The notes under the pieces were generated by a model that saw only the letters and a list, made by a program, of their open reading frames with translations, did no database searches and was not told where the DNA came from. Of a DNA stretch of 6,262 nucleotides, positions 1-6,262 are shown piece by piece (the stretch's first letter is position 1; each line of letters opens with the position of its first letter). The DNA comes from Candidatus Omnitrophota bacterium (GTDB taxonomy: Bacteria > Omnitrophota > Gorgyraeia > Gygaellales > Profunditerraquicolaceae), in assembly GCA_026387255.1 (NCBI GenBank), contig JAPLMA010000081.1:1-6262 (forward strand), given 5' to 3'. A program made the translations under genes and the position numbers.

Positions 1-398
1 AGTGCGGTAAACCCGTTACGGTTGGCGTAGTTAATCGCGTTGAAAAATTAGCTGACCGGCCGGAAGGTTATAAGCCGCAGAACGCGATCCCCTTTAAAAA
101 TTTAATTCCCCTAGATGAAATCATTGCTTCGGCTAAAGGCCTGGGTAAAGCTTCAGTAATTGTTCAGAGGGATTATCGCCTCTACCTGAGCAAATTTGGT
201 ACGGAGTTTGAAATTCTACTTAAGGCCTCTAAAGAGGAATTACTTAAGGGGCTTTCTCCTAAGGTTGCTGAGGGGGTTTTGCTGGCACGTCAGGGCAAAG
301 TTAACATTAAACCCGGCTATGACGGTGAATATGGTATAATTTCAGTATTTGAAGAGTCTTCTGGAACTAAAAATGAGGAGCAATTAAATTTATTTTAA
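1..398 (+). CDS. Endonuclease Q / TIGR00375-type PHP-domain DNA repair nuclease, C-terminal part (5' end outside window)
   Basis: The open frame begins with the Cys codon at base 3 and gives 131 residues before TAA at 396-398. It reads CGKPVTVGV, then VEKLADRPEGYKP, NAIPFKNLIPLDEII, FGTEFEILL, and ends with the block VNIKPGYDGEYGII. I recognise this order as the C-terminal region of the TIGR00375 / endonuclease Q family. The first Cys is probably the last ligand of that family's Cys-rich zinc site. Family members carry an N-terminal PHP metallophosphoesterase domain, not visible here, and EndoQ cleaves DNA 5' of deaminated bases (uracil, hypoxanthine) and abasic sites. The final residues EEQLNLF match the bacterial sliding-clamp-binding pentapeptide consensus QL[S/D]LF, which suggests recruitment to DnaN, as archaeal EndoQ is linked to PCNA. 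A tRNA gene follows after 9 bases, with no room for a terminator. The family call rests on recalled motifs. Activity cannot be judged without the N-terminal half. Confidence 0.82.
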   Translation, partial: CGKPVTVGVVNRVEKLADRPEGYKPQNAIPFKNLIPLDEIIASAKGLGKASVIVQRDYRLYLSKFGTEFEILLKASKEELLKGLSPKVAEGVLLARQGKVNIKPGYDGEYGIISVFEESSGTKNEEQLNLF

Positions 399-407
399 AG
401 AGATAAC

Positions 408-479
408 GCCCCTGTAGCGCAATGGATAGCGCATTAGCCTCCGGAGCTAATGGTACAGGTTCGACTCCTGTCAGGGGCA
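408..479 (+). tRNA. tRNA-Arg (anticodon CCG)
   Basis: A complete 72-nt cloverleaf folds by eye. The acceptor stem GCCCCTG (408-414) pairs with CAGGGGC (472-478) at all seven positions. The D stem is GCGC (417-420) with GCGC (429-432), around loop AATGGATA. The anticodon stem is TTAGC (434-438) with GCTAA (446-450), around loop CTCCGGA, which puts anticodon CCG at 441-443. A 4-nt variable loop precedes the T arm ACAGG-TTCGACT-CCTGT (455-471). The discriminator base is A479. CCG reads the Arg codon CGG, and the A in the D loop at the position-20 region fits bacterial tRNA-Arg identity. The gene does not encode the 3' CCA (next bases GTA), so a CCA-adding enzyme is required. It lies 9 bases after the upstream nuclease stop and is probably cotranscribed with it. 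Confidence 0.96.
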
Positions 480-486
480 GTAGATC

Positions 487-513
487 AGAACTAAGAACTA
501 AGAATTAAGATTA
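487..513 (+). repeat. Short tandem repeat, heptamer AGAACTA
   Basis: Two exact copies of AGAACTA (487-493, 494-500) are followed by AGAATTA (501-507) with one mismatch and a shortened AGATTA (508-513). It starts 8 bases after the 3' end of the tRNA. It is non-coding, and its likely origin is replication slippage. I assign no function. Confidence 0.75.
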
Positions 514-607
514 GTGGAGTAAATAATCATAAGAATAGTCAAAAATATAGCTAAAGTGGTTTAAATATACACTATTAATGGCTTATATGTAGTAAAAGTG
601 GAGTAAA
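513..607 (+). repeat. Three AGTGGnnTAAA motifs at exact 42-bp spacing upstream of carA
   Basis: The 11-mer AGTGGAGTAAA occurs at 513-523 and again, identical, at 597-607. A third copy with two central mismatches, AGTGGTTTAAA, lies exactly midway at 555-565. Start-to-start distance is 42 bp in both intervals, about four turns of B-DNA. Between the 11-mers, units 1 and 2 agree at roughly half of the positions, only modestly above what AT-rich sequence gives by chance. They may be a decayed 42-bp tandem duplication or three binding sites on one helix face. The last copy ends 39 bases before the carA ATG. Confidence 0.6.
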
Positions 608-631
608 GATTATAGTTGTAATTATGGAAAT

Positions 632-636
632 AGGAG
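632..636 (+). promoter_or_regulatory. Ribosome binding site of carA
   Basis: AGGAG lies 10 bases before the ATG at 647, a slightly long but acceptable spacing. It supports this start, and the following residues MKAILFLED align with the usual N-terminus of CarA, so no upstream extension is needed. Confidence 0.75.
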
Positions 637-646
637 TAGTTTAATT

Positions 647-1717
647 ATGAAAGCAATTTTATTTTTAGAGGATAGGAAAAGTTTTAATGCTGAAAGTGAC
701 TTTAGCGCAGAGTGTTTAGGGGAAGTAATTATTAATACTGCGGTTGTCGGGTACCAGGAGATGATTACGGATCCGGCTAATGCTGAGAAAATTTTGGTAT
801 TTACTTATCCTTTAATTGGTAATTATGGGTGTGCTTCCAAATTCAGTGAATCCACAAAAGTTTGGGTGAGCGGTATGGTGATGAAGGAAAAAAGTAAGAT
901 TTATTCTAACTGGCAGGCTAAGTCAAGTTTAGATGATTTTCTTAAAGCGCATAAAAAACCAGCAATTTATAATCTCGATACGCGCACTCTCACTGTGCAT
1001 TTACGTGAGAAAGGGCCGTTAGTGGGAATTATTTCTACGTTGGAATTTGATCACAAGAAATTGTTGGATAAGATAAACAAATTTAAGCAGCAACCCATAA
1101 AAAGTTTGTTGCCTGAGGTATCCACGCAAAAATTGGTTTCTCTAGGCAAACCTAAAGGCAAGAAAGTCGCGGTTTTGGATTTAGGCGTAACAGCGGGACT
1201 AATTAAACAATTAGGAACATTAGGTTTTTCTCTTAAGGTCTTTCCTTATAATGCCAGCGCTAAGCAAATTTTAGCGATTAAACCCAAAGGCTTGGTGGTC
1301 TCTAGCGGCCCGGAAAATGATTGCGGCTTGGAAGCAGTAGCGCAGAATATCCAACCTTTAATTGGAAAACTGCCGATGCTGGGAGTAGCCACAGGAAGCC
1401 AGGTTTTAGCCATCGCTTTAGGCGCGCGACTTACGCGTTTAAAGCTCGGGCATCGCGGAGTAAATTATCCGGTCGCCAGGCCCGGTACCTTTAAAGGTGA
1501 AATTACTGTTCAGAATCACGAATATGCTATTGATAATAATTCATTGCGTAAAATAAAAGAAATAAAAGTTACTGCCCATAATTTAAACGATCATACGATT
1601 GAGGAAATCGAAAGCAAGAAATTAAAGATCATTGCTGTTGCGTATAATCCCGTAAGCGCGGGGTTTGATCAGGTTAACGCAGTATTGATAAAATTTAGTA
1701 AACTATTGGAGAAATAA
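647..1717 (+). CDS. carA: Carbamoyl-phosphate synthase small subunit homologue with inactivated glutaminase site
   Basis: This 356-residue protein is the CarA partner of the CarB encoded 2 bp downstream, slightly shorter than E. coli CarA (382). The N-terminal CarA domain (about 1-150) is recognisable by GEVIINTAVVGYQEMITDP, TYPLIGNYG, DTRTLT and LREKG. The class I glutamine amidotransferase domain follows (about 170-356), with GHRGVNYPV and QNH retained. Its catalytic residues are gone. The nucleophile motif GICLGHQ is GVATGSQ, so Cys becomes Ala248, and the HPE motif is NPV, giving Asn334 and Val336. By recalled E. coli numbering, the glutamine-site residues Ser47, Gly243, Leu270, Gly313 and Phe314 are Ala44, Glu223, Thr249, Glu292 and Tyr293, whereas Gly221, Gln252 and Asn290 are kept. 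The frame is intact with no internal stops, so this looks like a maintained pseudo-glutaminase rather than a decayed gene. It cannot be expected to hydrolyse glutamine. A structural or regulatory role in an ammonia-using synthase is inferred. Confidence 0.93.
   Translation: MKAILFLEDRKSFNAESDFSAECLGEVIINTAVVGYQEMITDPANAEKILVFTYPLIGNYGCASKFSESTKVWVSGMVMKEKSKIYSNWQAKSSLDDFLKAHKKPAIYNLDTRTLTVHLREKGPLVGIISTLEFDHKKLLDKINKFKQQPIKSLLPEVSTQKLVSLGKPKGKKVAVLDLGVTAGLIKQLGTLGFSLKVFPYNASAKQILAIKPKGLVVSSGPENDCGLEAVAQNIQPLIGKLPMLGVATGSQVLAIALGARLTRLKLGHRGVNYPVARPGTFKGEITVQNHEYAIDNNSLRKIKEIKVTAHNLNDHTIEEIESKKLKIIAVAYNPVSAGFDQVNAVLIKFSKLLEK
1708..1711 (+). promoter_or_regulatory. Ribosome binding site of carB, inside the carA 3' end
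   Basis: GGAG within the last codons of carA sits 8 bases before the carB ATG at 1720. With only 2 bases between the carA stop and the carB start, translation of the two subunits is probably coupled. Confidence 0.7.
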
Positions 1718-1719
1718 AG

Positions 1720-4700
1720 ATGCCCAGACGTAAAGATTTTAAGAAGGTTTTGATGATTGGTTCCGGGCCAATAGTTATTGGGCAGGCCTGTGAGTTTGAT
1801 TATTCCGGGAGCCAGGCTTGCAAAGCATTGAGGGAAGAAGGTTATTTTACAATTTTAGTAAACTCTAATCCGGCAACGATCATGACTGATCCGGGAATGG
1901 CGGATGTGACTTATATCGAGCCTTTAAATGTCGAGGTTTTAACTAAGATTATTGCTAAGGAAAGGCCGGATGCGCTCTTGCCTACTCTCGGTGGGCAAAC
2001 GGCATTAAATTTGGCTTTTTTTCTGATGAAACAGGGGGTACTTAAAAAATATAAAGTTGAATCTATCGGCGCATCAGTTGAAGCGATTGCCTGCGCTGAA
2101 GACCGTGACCTTTTTAAGCAAGCCATGCAAGAGATCGGCGTGGATATGCCTAAAAGCGGCATTGCTACTTCGGTTAAAGAGGGAATGAAGATAGGGTTGG
2201 GGATTGGTTTTCCTTTAATTTTACGGCCGGCCTATTGTTTAGGCGGGAGCGGAGGAGGGATTGCTTATAATAAAGAAGAATTGGAGAGATTATTATCTAA
2301 AGGAATTGAGACTAGCCCGGTACATCAGGTGTTGGTTGAGCAGTCAGTTATCGGCTGGAAAGAGATAGAATTTGAAGTAATGCGCGATTGCGCGGATAAT
2401 GTAATTATGATCACTTCTATGGAAAATATTGATCCGATGGGGGTGCATACCGGAGATAGTATTGTGGTGGCTCCTGCTCAAACGCTTACTCCCCAGGAAT
2501 ACACGGATTTTGTTTATCTTTGTAAAAAAATCATTCGCCGGATTGGTATCTCCGGTGGTGGAGCGAATATTCAGTTTGGCCAAAATCCGGACAACGGAAA
2601 GATTGTGATTATCGAAGTTAACCCCCGGCTTTCGCGTTCTTCAGCTCTGGCTTCTAAAGCCACAGGATTTCCGATTGCTCGGGTAGCGACCAAATTAGCT
2701 ATCGGTTTAACTTTACCGGAAGTGATGAATCAGGTTACCGGTAAAACTACCTCATTTTTTGAGCCGACAATCGATTACTGTGTATTTAAAATTTGCCGGT
2801 TTACTTTTGAAAAATTTCCTCATGCTGAAAAGGTATTAAATACTTCAATGAAAGCGGTAGGAGAGGCAATGTCTATCGGTAGAAATTTTAAAGAGGCTTT
2901 GCAAAAAGGAATGCGTTCGTTAGAAACCAAACGTTTTGGCTTTGGCGCGGATGGTAGGGATAAAATTACTGATCTTATGCTTAAAGATCCAGACGTTCTT
3001 TTAATTAAACAAATTAAAGATAAGATTCGTATCCCGAATGATGATCGGTTATTTTACTTAAGGTACGCGTTAAAAGCAGGTTTAACGGTGGATGAAATTT
3101 TCGCGCTTAGCCATATTGATCGTTGGTTTTTACAAAATATGAAACAATTGGTTGAGCTAGAGGATAAAATTAGAGAGCAGAGAAACAAGTCGGTAGACGA
3201 TGATCTACAGATACCGGTGGAATTATTAGCGCAAGCTAAAGCGGATGGATTTAGCGATGTCCAACTGGCTTTTCTTTTGAATACTAAGGAGGCAAAGGTG
3301 AAACAGTTACGTAAAAAAAGCAACGTAAAAACTGTATATAAGTTAGTGGATACTTGCGCCGGAGAATTTAATGCGCGGCAGCCATATTTTTATTCAACCC
3401 AAGAGACTAAAGATGAAGCCCGCTCAAGCAAGAATAAAAAAGTGGTAATCTTAGGTGGTGGGCCGAATAGAATCGGCCAAGGCATTGAGTTTGATTATTG
3501 TTGCTGCCATGCTGCTTACGCGCTTAATGAAGAAGGGGTAGAGAGCATTATGGTTAATTGTAACCCGGAGACGGTTTCCACGGATTATGATACTTCCGAT
3601 CGGCTTTATTTTGAACCGTTGACCTTTGAAGATATCATGAATATTATTGAAGTGGAGAAACCTTTGGGCGTGATTGTGCAATTCGGTGGGCAAACACCGA
3701 TTAATCTCGCGGTGGCTTTGCGTCAGGCGGGAGTAAATATTTTAGGCACCAGTTCTGAAAGTATTGATATTGCCGAAGACCGTAAGCGCTTTAAACAGAT
3801 GATTGATAAGCTGGGGCTTTTGCAGCCAAACAGTGGAACGGTTTTTACTTTCGCTGAGGCGAAAAAAGTGGCCAATGAGATTGGTTATCCGGTATTAGTC
3901 AGGCCGTCGTATGTTTTAGGCGGCCGGGCAATGGAGATTGTTTATGAGCAAGAGTTATTGGAAAAATTTATCCTGGAAGCGGCTGAGGTTTCCGGAGAGC
4001 ATCCGATATTGATCGATAAATTCTTAGAAGACGCGATTGAGGTGGATGTGGATTTAATCGGAGACGGTGAAACTTTTGTCATTGGCGGGATTATGGAACA
4101 TATCGAGCAGGCCGGAGTGCATTCCGGGGACGCGGCGATGTCTCTACCGACATATACGCTCGGCCCGGATATTTTGAAAAAACTAAGAGAGGCTTCCTAT
4201 AGGTTAGCTAAAGAGTTGAATATTATTGGCTTAATGAATGTGCAGTACGCAGTCAAAGACGCGAAGGTCTATGTATTAGAGGTTAATCCGCGCGCCTCCC
4301 GTACTGTGCCTTTAGTCTCTAAAGTTATCGGAGTCCCCTTAGCTAAACTAGCGACTAAAGTAATGTTGGGCAAGAAACTTAAGGATCTGGGTTTTACCGA
4401 CGAAGTAATTCCGCCGTATGTGGCGGTGAAAGAATCTGTATTTCCTTTTAACCGTTTCCCGGGGGTCGATGTAATGTTGGGTCCGGAGATGAAATCCACC
4501 GGCGAAGTTATGGGAATTGATATGGATTTTGCCAGCGCTTATATTAAAAGTCAAATTGCCGCCGGACAAAATGTTCCTAAAAGCGGCAATGTTTTTATTT
4601 CGGTGCATGACCGGGATAAAAGAGACATCGTGTCTATCGCGAAAAAACTAAAAGATTTGGGATTTAAAATTTTTGCTTCCAGCGGCACAGCGTCAGTTTT

Positions 4701-5004
4701 AGAAAAAAATAATATATCCGCTAAGGTGTTGCCTAAAATTAATGAGGGCCGGCCGAATATTCTGGACCTGATGAAGGACGGTAAGATCCAGATGGTGATT
4801 AATACTCCTTCCGGTAGAATACCGCGTCAGGATGAAGTAAAAATCCGCTCCCAGGTTATTCTTTATAATATACCTTATACCACCACGATTTTTGGAGCGC
4901 AGGCCACGGTTAATGGCATTGAGATGTTGATTAAAAAAGACTTAAGTGTGAAATCATTACAAGAGTACCATAAAATGAAATGTAAAAAGGTAAAAATAGA
5001 CTAA
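1720..5004 (+). CDS. carB: Carbamoyl-phosphate synthase large subunit
   Basis: CarB makes carbamoyl phosphate from bicarbonate, ammonia and two ATP for pyrimidine and arginine synthesis. It has 1094 residues (E. coli 1073) and begins with the family start MPRRKDFKKVLMIGSGPIV. Order: N-terminal ATP-grasp carboxyphosphate half (about 1-400), oligomerisation region (about 400-560), second ATP-grasp carbamate-phosphorylating half (from about 570, VVILGGGPNRIGQGIEFDY), and MGS-like allosteric domain (about 955-1094). N-half residues fall at E. coli numbering: Arg129, Arg169, Glu215, Glu299, Asn301, Arg303. C-half equivalents are Arg688, Arg728, Glu854, Asn856 and Arg858. The ornithine-site segment MEHIEQAGVHSGD is intact. 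In the UMP/IMP pocket Lys967, Thr990, Lys1006 and Asn1028 are kept, while E. coli Thr974 and Thr1017 become Ser987 and Pro1030. The synthase therefore looks fully functional and possibly nucleotide-regulated, unlike its CarA partner. A slightly longer linker after about residue 400 accounts for part of the extra length. Confidence 0.98.
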   Translation: MPRRKDFKKVLMIGSGPIVIGQACEFDYSGSQACKALREEGYFTILVNSNPATIMTDPGMADVTYIEPLNVEVLTKIIAKERPDALLPTLGGQTALNLAFFLMKQGVLKKYKVESIGASVEAIACAEDRDLFKQAMQEIGVDMPKSGIATSVKEGMKIGLGIGFPLILRPAYCLGGSGGGIAYNKEELERLLSKGIETSPVHQVLVEQSVIGWKEIEFEVMRDCADNVIMITSMENIDPMGVHTGDSIVVAPAQTLTPQEYTDFVYLCKKIIRRIGISGGGANIQFGQNPDNGKIVIIEVNPRLSRSSALASKATGFPIARVATKLAIGLTLPEVMNQVTGKTTSFFEPTIDYCVFKICRFTFEKFPHAEKVLNTSMKAVGEAMSIGRNFKEALQKGMRSLETKRFGFGADGRDKITDLMLKDPDVLLIKQIKDKIRIPNDDRLFYLRYALKAGLTVDEIFALSHIDRWFLQNMKQLVELEDKIREQRNKSVDDDLQIPVELLAQAKADGFSDVQLAFLLNTKEAKVKQLRKKSNVKTVYKLVDTCAGEFNARQPYFYSTQETKDEARSSKNKKVVILGGGPNRIGQGIEFDYCCCHAAYALNEEGVESIMVNCNPETVSTDYDTSDRLYFEPLTFEDIMNIIEVEKPLGVIVQFGGQTPINLAVALRQAGVNILGTSSESIDIAEDRKRFKQMIDKLGLLQPNSGTVFTFAEAKKVANEIGYPVLVRPSYVLGGRAMEIVYEQELLEKFILEAAEVSGEHPILIDKFLEDAIEVDVDLIGDGETFVIGGIMEHIEQAGVHSGDAAMSLPTYTLGPDILKKLREASYRLAKELNIIGLMNVQYAVKDAKVYVLEVNPRASRTVPLVSKVIGVPLAKLATKVMLGKKLKDLGFTDEVIPPYVAVKESVFPFNRFPGVDVMLGPEMKSTGEVMGIDMDFASAYIKSQIAAGQNVPKSGNVFISVHDRDKRDIVSIAKKLKDLGFKIFASSGTASVLEKNNISAKVLPKINEGRPNILDLMKDGKIQMVINTPSGRIPRQDEVKIRSQVILYNIPYTTTIFGAQATVNGIEMLIKKDLSVKSLQEYHKMKCKKVKID

Positions 5005-5010
5005 CCCCCG

Positions 5011-5898
5011 ATGCCAGAATTGCCCGAAGTTGAGACAATCAAAAATGATCTGTGTAAGACAGTTTGTGGCAAGAAGATTGTCCGGGTGCTGATACATAAT
5101 CCCAAGGTGATCCGCCAGCCTGCTCCGGCAGTATTTAAGAAGTCTCTGGAGGGGCGGAGTATTAAGCGAATTTTGCGTCGGGGAAAGCTGTTGATTTTAG
5201 AATTATCTAACGGTAAATTTTTAACGGTACATTTCAAAATGACCGGACAACTTGTGCTGCGACAATCTCCTTCTGCCCCCAAGAAGTTATTGGCTGCTGT
5301 GGCACCAGGTAAAAACATCTGTCGGGTAACTTTCTGCCTTAGTTCCGGCATGACTTTGGATTTTAATGATCAGCGTTTATTTGGAGAATTGCGTTTGATT
5401 GATGATTGGAAAAAGTTAAAATTTATCCAGTCGCTCGGCCCGGAACCATTTGATTTGACTTTTGCGGATTTTAAAGATATGCTTTTTAAAAGAAAAACTG
5501 AAATTAAGCCTTTACTGCTGGACCAGACATTTATTTCCGGAATTGGTAATATTTATGCCGCGGAAATTTTATTTCGCGCTAAAATTAATCCTCAAAGTTC
5601 GGCGCGGAGTTTAGTGAATAAGGACCAACTCGCTCTTTATAAAGAAATACAAAAAGTATTAACCAGCGCCATTAAGCACGGGGGATCTTCGGTAGATGAT
5701 TATGTGCGAGTTTCCGGAGAAAATGGGGACTACGCGCGTTTCCATCAGGTTTATGGGCGGCAAGGTAAACATTGTTTTGCCTGCGCAGGTTTAATTCAGA
5801 GGATTGCGCAAGGAGGAAGAGGCACATATTTTTGCCCCCGGTGTCAACCCGGTTATCTTTCGCGTTTATCAGAATTAGAAAAGGAAAGAAAAAAGTGA
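5011..5898 (+). CDS. mutM: Formamidopyrimidine-DNA glycosylase (Fpg/MutM)
   Basis: This bifunctional base-excision repair enzyme removes 8-oxoguanine and formamidopyrimidines and then nicks the abasic strand by beta,delta-elimination. It has 295 residues, longer than the usual 270-275, partly from an insertion in the loop after MTGQL (about 84-103). The start is fixed by MPELPEVET, because after Met removal Pro2 is the Schiff-base nucleophile and Glu3 is catalytic. Other hallmarks are Lys59 (E. coli Lys57 equivalent) in RRGKLLILEL, intercalating Met77, and Arg122 and Phe124 in DQRLFG. The helix-two-turn-helix segment has Asn180 in SGIGNIYAAE, and a C-terminal zinc finger has Cys255, Cys258, Cys275 and Cys278 with Arg270 in GGRGTYFC. 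It starts 6 bases after carB. The gap is CCCCCG with no Shine-Dalgarno, and the nearest purine-rich AGG (4988-4990) is about 20 bases upstream, so translation may depend on coupling to carB. Confidence 0.97.
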   Translation: MPELPEVETIKNDLCKTVCGKKIVRVLIHNPKVIRQPAPAVFKKSLEGRSIKRILRRGKLLILELSNGKFLTVHFKMTGQLVLRQSPSAPKKLLAAVAPGKNICRVTFCLSSGMTLDFNDQRLFGELRLIDDWKKLKFIQSLGPEPFDLTFADFKDMLFKRKTEIKPLLLDQTFISGIGNIYAAEILFRAKINPQSSARSLVNKDQLALYKEIQKVLTSAIKHGGSSVDDYVRVSGENGDYARFHQVYGRQGKHCFACAGLIQRIAQGGRGTYFCPRCQPGYLSRLSELEKERKK

Positions 5899-6262
5899 AA
5901 AAGCGTCTCAAGGTTAACGGGATAATCATGGGTTTTTCGGCTTTGGTGATTGTGTTTTTTCCAAAATTTTTTTTACGGATTTATTCCGGCAGTATTCAGG
6001 AAAAGATCTTAGAGGTTTTGGGTTTTACGTTTATTTTATTGGGACAAATTATTCGAGTTTCCGCGCGAGGGTATAAAGCCGAGCATTCTTTGGATAGCCG
6101 GGCATTAATCCAGGGCGGGCCCTATCAGGTGGTACGCAATCCGATGTATTTGGGGATATTTTTAATTGGCTTGGGGGTAGTCTTGGCGGTATTCCGGTGG
6201 TGGGCAGCTGTAGTTTTTGCCGTAGTTTTTATCATGCGCTATATTTTACTTATTTATCAGGA
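5895..6262 (+). CDS. Isoprenylcysteine carboxyl methyltransferase-like integral membrane methyltransferase (3' end outside window)
   Basis: An open frame starts at GTG 5895-5897, overlapping the mutM stop in a GTGA junction, and runs off the window with 122 complete codons. The purine-rich AAGGAAAG at 5881-5888 suits this start. An in-frame ATG at 5928 is the alternative but would remove part of the first membrane helix. Hydrophobic segments lie at about 9-27, 38-54, 84-100 and 103-121. The diagnostic block GGPYQVVRNPMYLG (residues 74-87) is the G-x-Y-x-x-x-R-[HN]-P-x-Y-x-G signature of the ICMT/PEMT-like phospholipid or isoprenylcysteine methyltransferase superfamily, which uses S-adenosylmethionine at the membrane. 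The next codon begins GA, consistent with the Glu-rich segment that usually follows. The bacterial substrate cannot be inferred. The 4-base overlap suggests operon membership with mutM rather than a shared pathway. Confidence 0.8.
   Translation, partial: MKKRLKVNGIIMGFSALVIVFFPKFFLRIYSGSIQEKILEVLGFTFILLGQIIRVSARGYKAEHSLDSRALIQGGPYQVVRNPMYLGIFLIGLGVVLAVFRWWAAVVFAVVFIMRYILLIYQ

Larger units (their letters stand above)
480..646 (+). other. AT-rich intergenic region between tRNA-Arg and carA
   Basis: This 167-base gap contains no credible gene on either strand. It holds two repeat structures, listed separately, and the carA ribosome binding site. Several TATA-like hexamers occur (for example TTATAT at 583-588 and TATAGT at 611-616), but none has a convincing TTGACA-like partner at 16-18 bp, so I do not call a promoter, although the carA promoter most likely lies here. 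I see no intrinsic terminator hairpin with a T-run after the tRNA, and nothing resembling the antiterminator/terminator folds of PyrR-controlled leaders. Confidence 0.6.

Noticed and set aside
408..513. tRNA gene followed by short repeats as a possible integration site (att) of a mobile element.
   Set aside because: No integrase, no duplicated tRNA 3' end within the window and no foreign genes downstream; the adjacent genes are housekeeping.
578..592. Four-codon ORF ATG-GCT-TAT-ATG-TAG in the intergenic region.
   Set aside because: Too short and without an SD; expected by chance in AT-rich sequence.
624..644. Six-codon mini-ORF (MEIGVV) ending 2 bases before the carA ATG, considered as a leader peptide.
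   Set aside because: It overlaps the carA ribosome binding site, has no SD of its own at suitable distance, and has no run of regulatory codons (Arg or pyrimidine-sensing features). A short ORF like this is expected by chance.
647..1717. carA considered as a pseudogene because its active site is lost.
   Set aside because: The frame is uninterrupted over its full length, the RBS and carB coupling are in place, and core motifs of both domains remain. That fits a maintained non-catalytic subunit better than decay.
1911..4608. Open frames of 76-89 codons on the minus strand inside carB.
   Set aside because: They are antisense shadows of the strongly conserved carB frame, with no RBS, no recognisable motifs and low-complexity composition.
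5001..5351. Minus-strand open frame of 116 codons opposite mutM.
   Set aside because: It lies wholly opposite the conserved N-terminal half of mutM and encodes nothing recognisable.

Overview
The window is bacterial chromosomal DNA with all recognisable genes on the + strand. It has moderate-to-low GC, short intergenic gaps and mostly AGGAG/GGAG-type ribosome binding sites. Gene content alone does not fix the taxon. A bacterial endonuclease Q-like protein, a tRNA gene without encoded CCA and a divergent CarA would suit an uncultured, deep-branching lineage such as an Omnitrophota-like bacterium, but that is a low-confidence guess.

Layout: (1) bases 1-398 hold the 3' end of an endonuclease Q / TIGR00375-type PHP-domain DNA repair protein ending in a probable beta-clamp-binding tail, QLNLF. 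(2) Nine bases later, 408-479, is a complete tRNA-Arg with anticodon CCG. (3) Bases 480-646 are an AT-rich gap with a heptanucleotide tandem repeat and three copies of an AGTGGnnTAAA motif spaced exactly 42 bp apart, just ahead of carA. (4) carA (647-1717) and carB (1720-5004), 2 bp apart, encode the two subunits of carbamoyl-phosphate synthase. (5) mutM/fpg (5011-5898) encodes formamidopyrimidine-DNA glycosylase. (6) Overlapping its stop codon by 4 bases (5895-5898) is the start of a small integral membrane methyltransferase of the isoprenylcysteine carboxyl methyltransferase-like type, cut by the window end.

The genes from carA onward look like one tightly packed transcription unit. The most notable observation is that CarA is a full-length, in-frame protein whose glutaminase site has been dismantled. 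The catalytic Cys, His and Glu are replaced by Ala248, Asn334 and Val336, and most glutamine-pocket residues are also changed. CarB keeps all the ATP-grasp residues checked and most of its allosteric-domain contacts. This points to a carbamoyl-phosphate synthase that uses free ammonia, with CarA kept as a non-catalytic partner, analogous to the loss of the glutaminase Cys in mammalian CPS1. It is the best candidate for something undescribed here. The rest of the window is ordinary housekeeping sequence.
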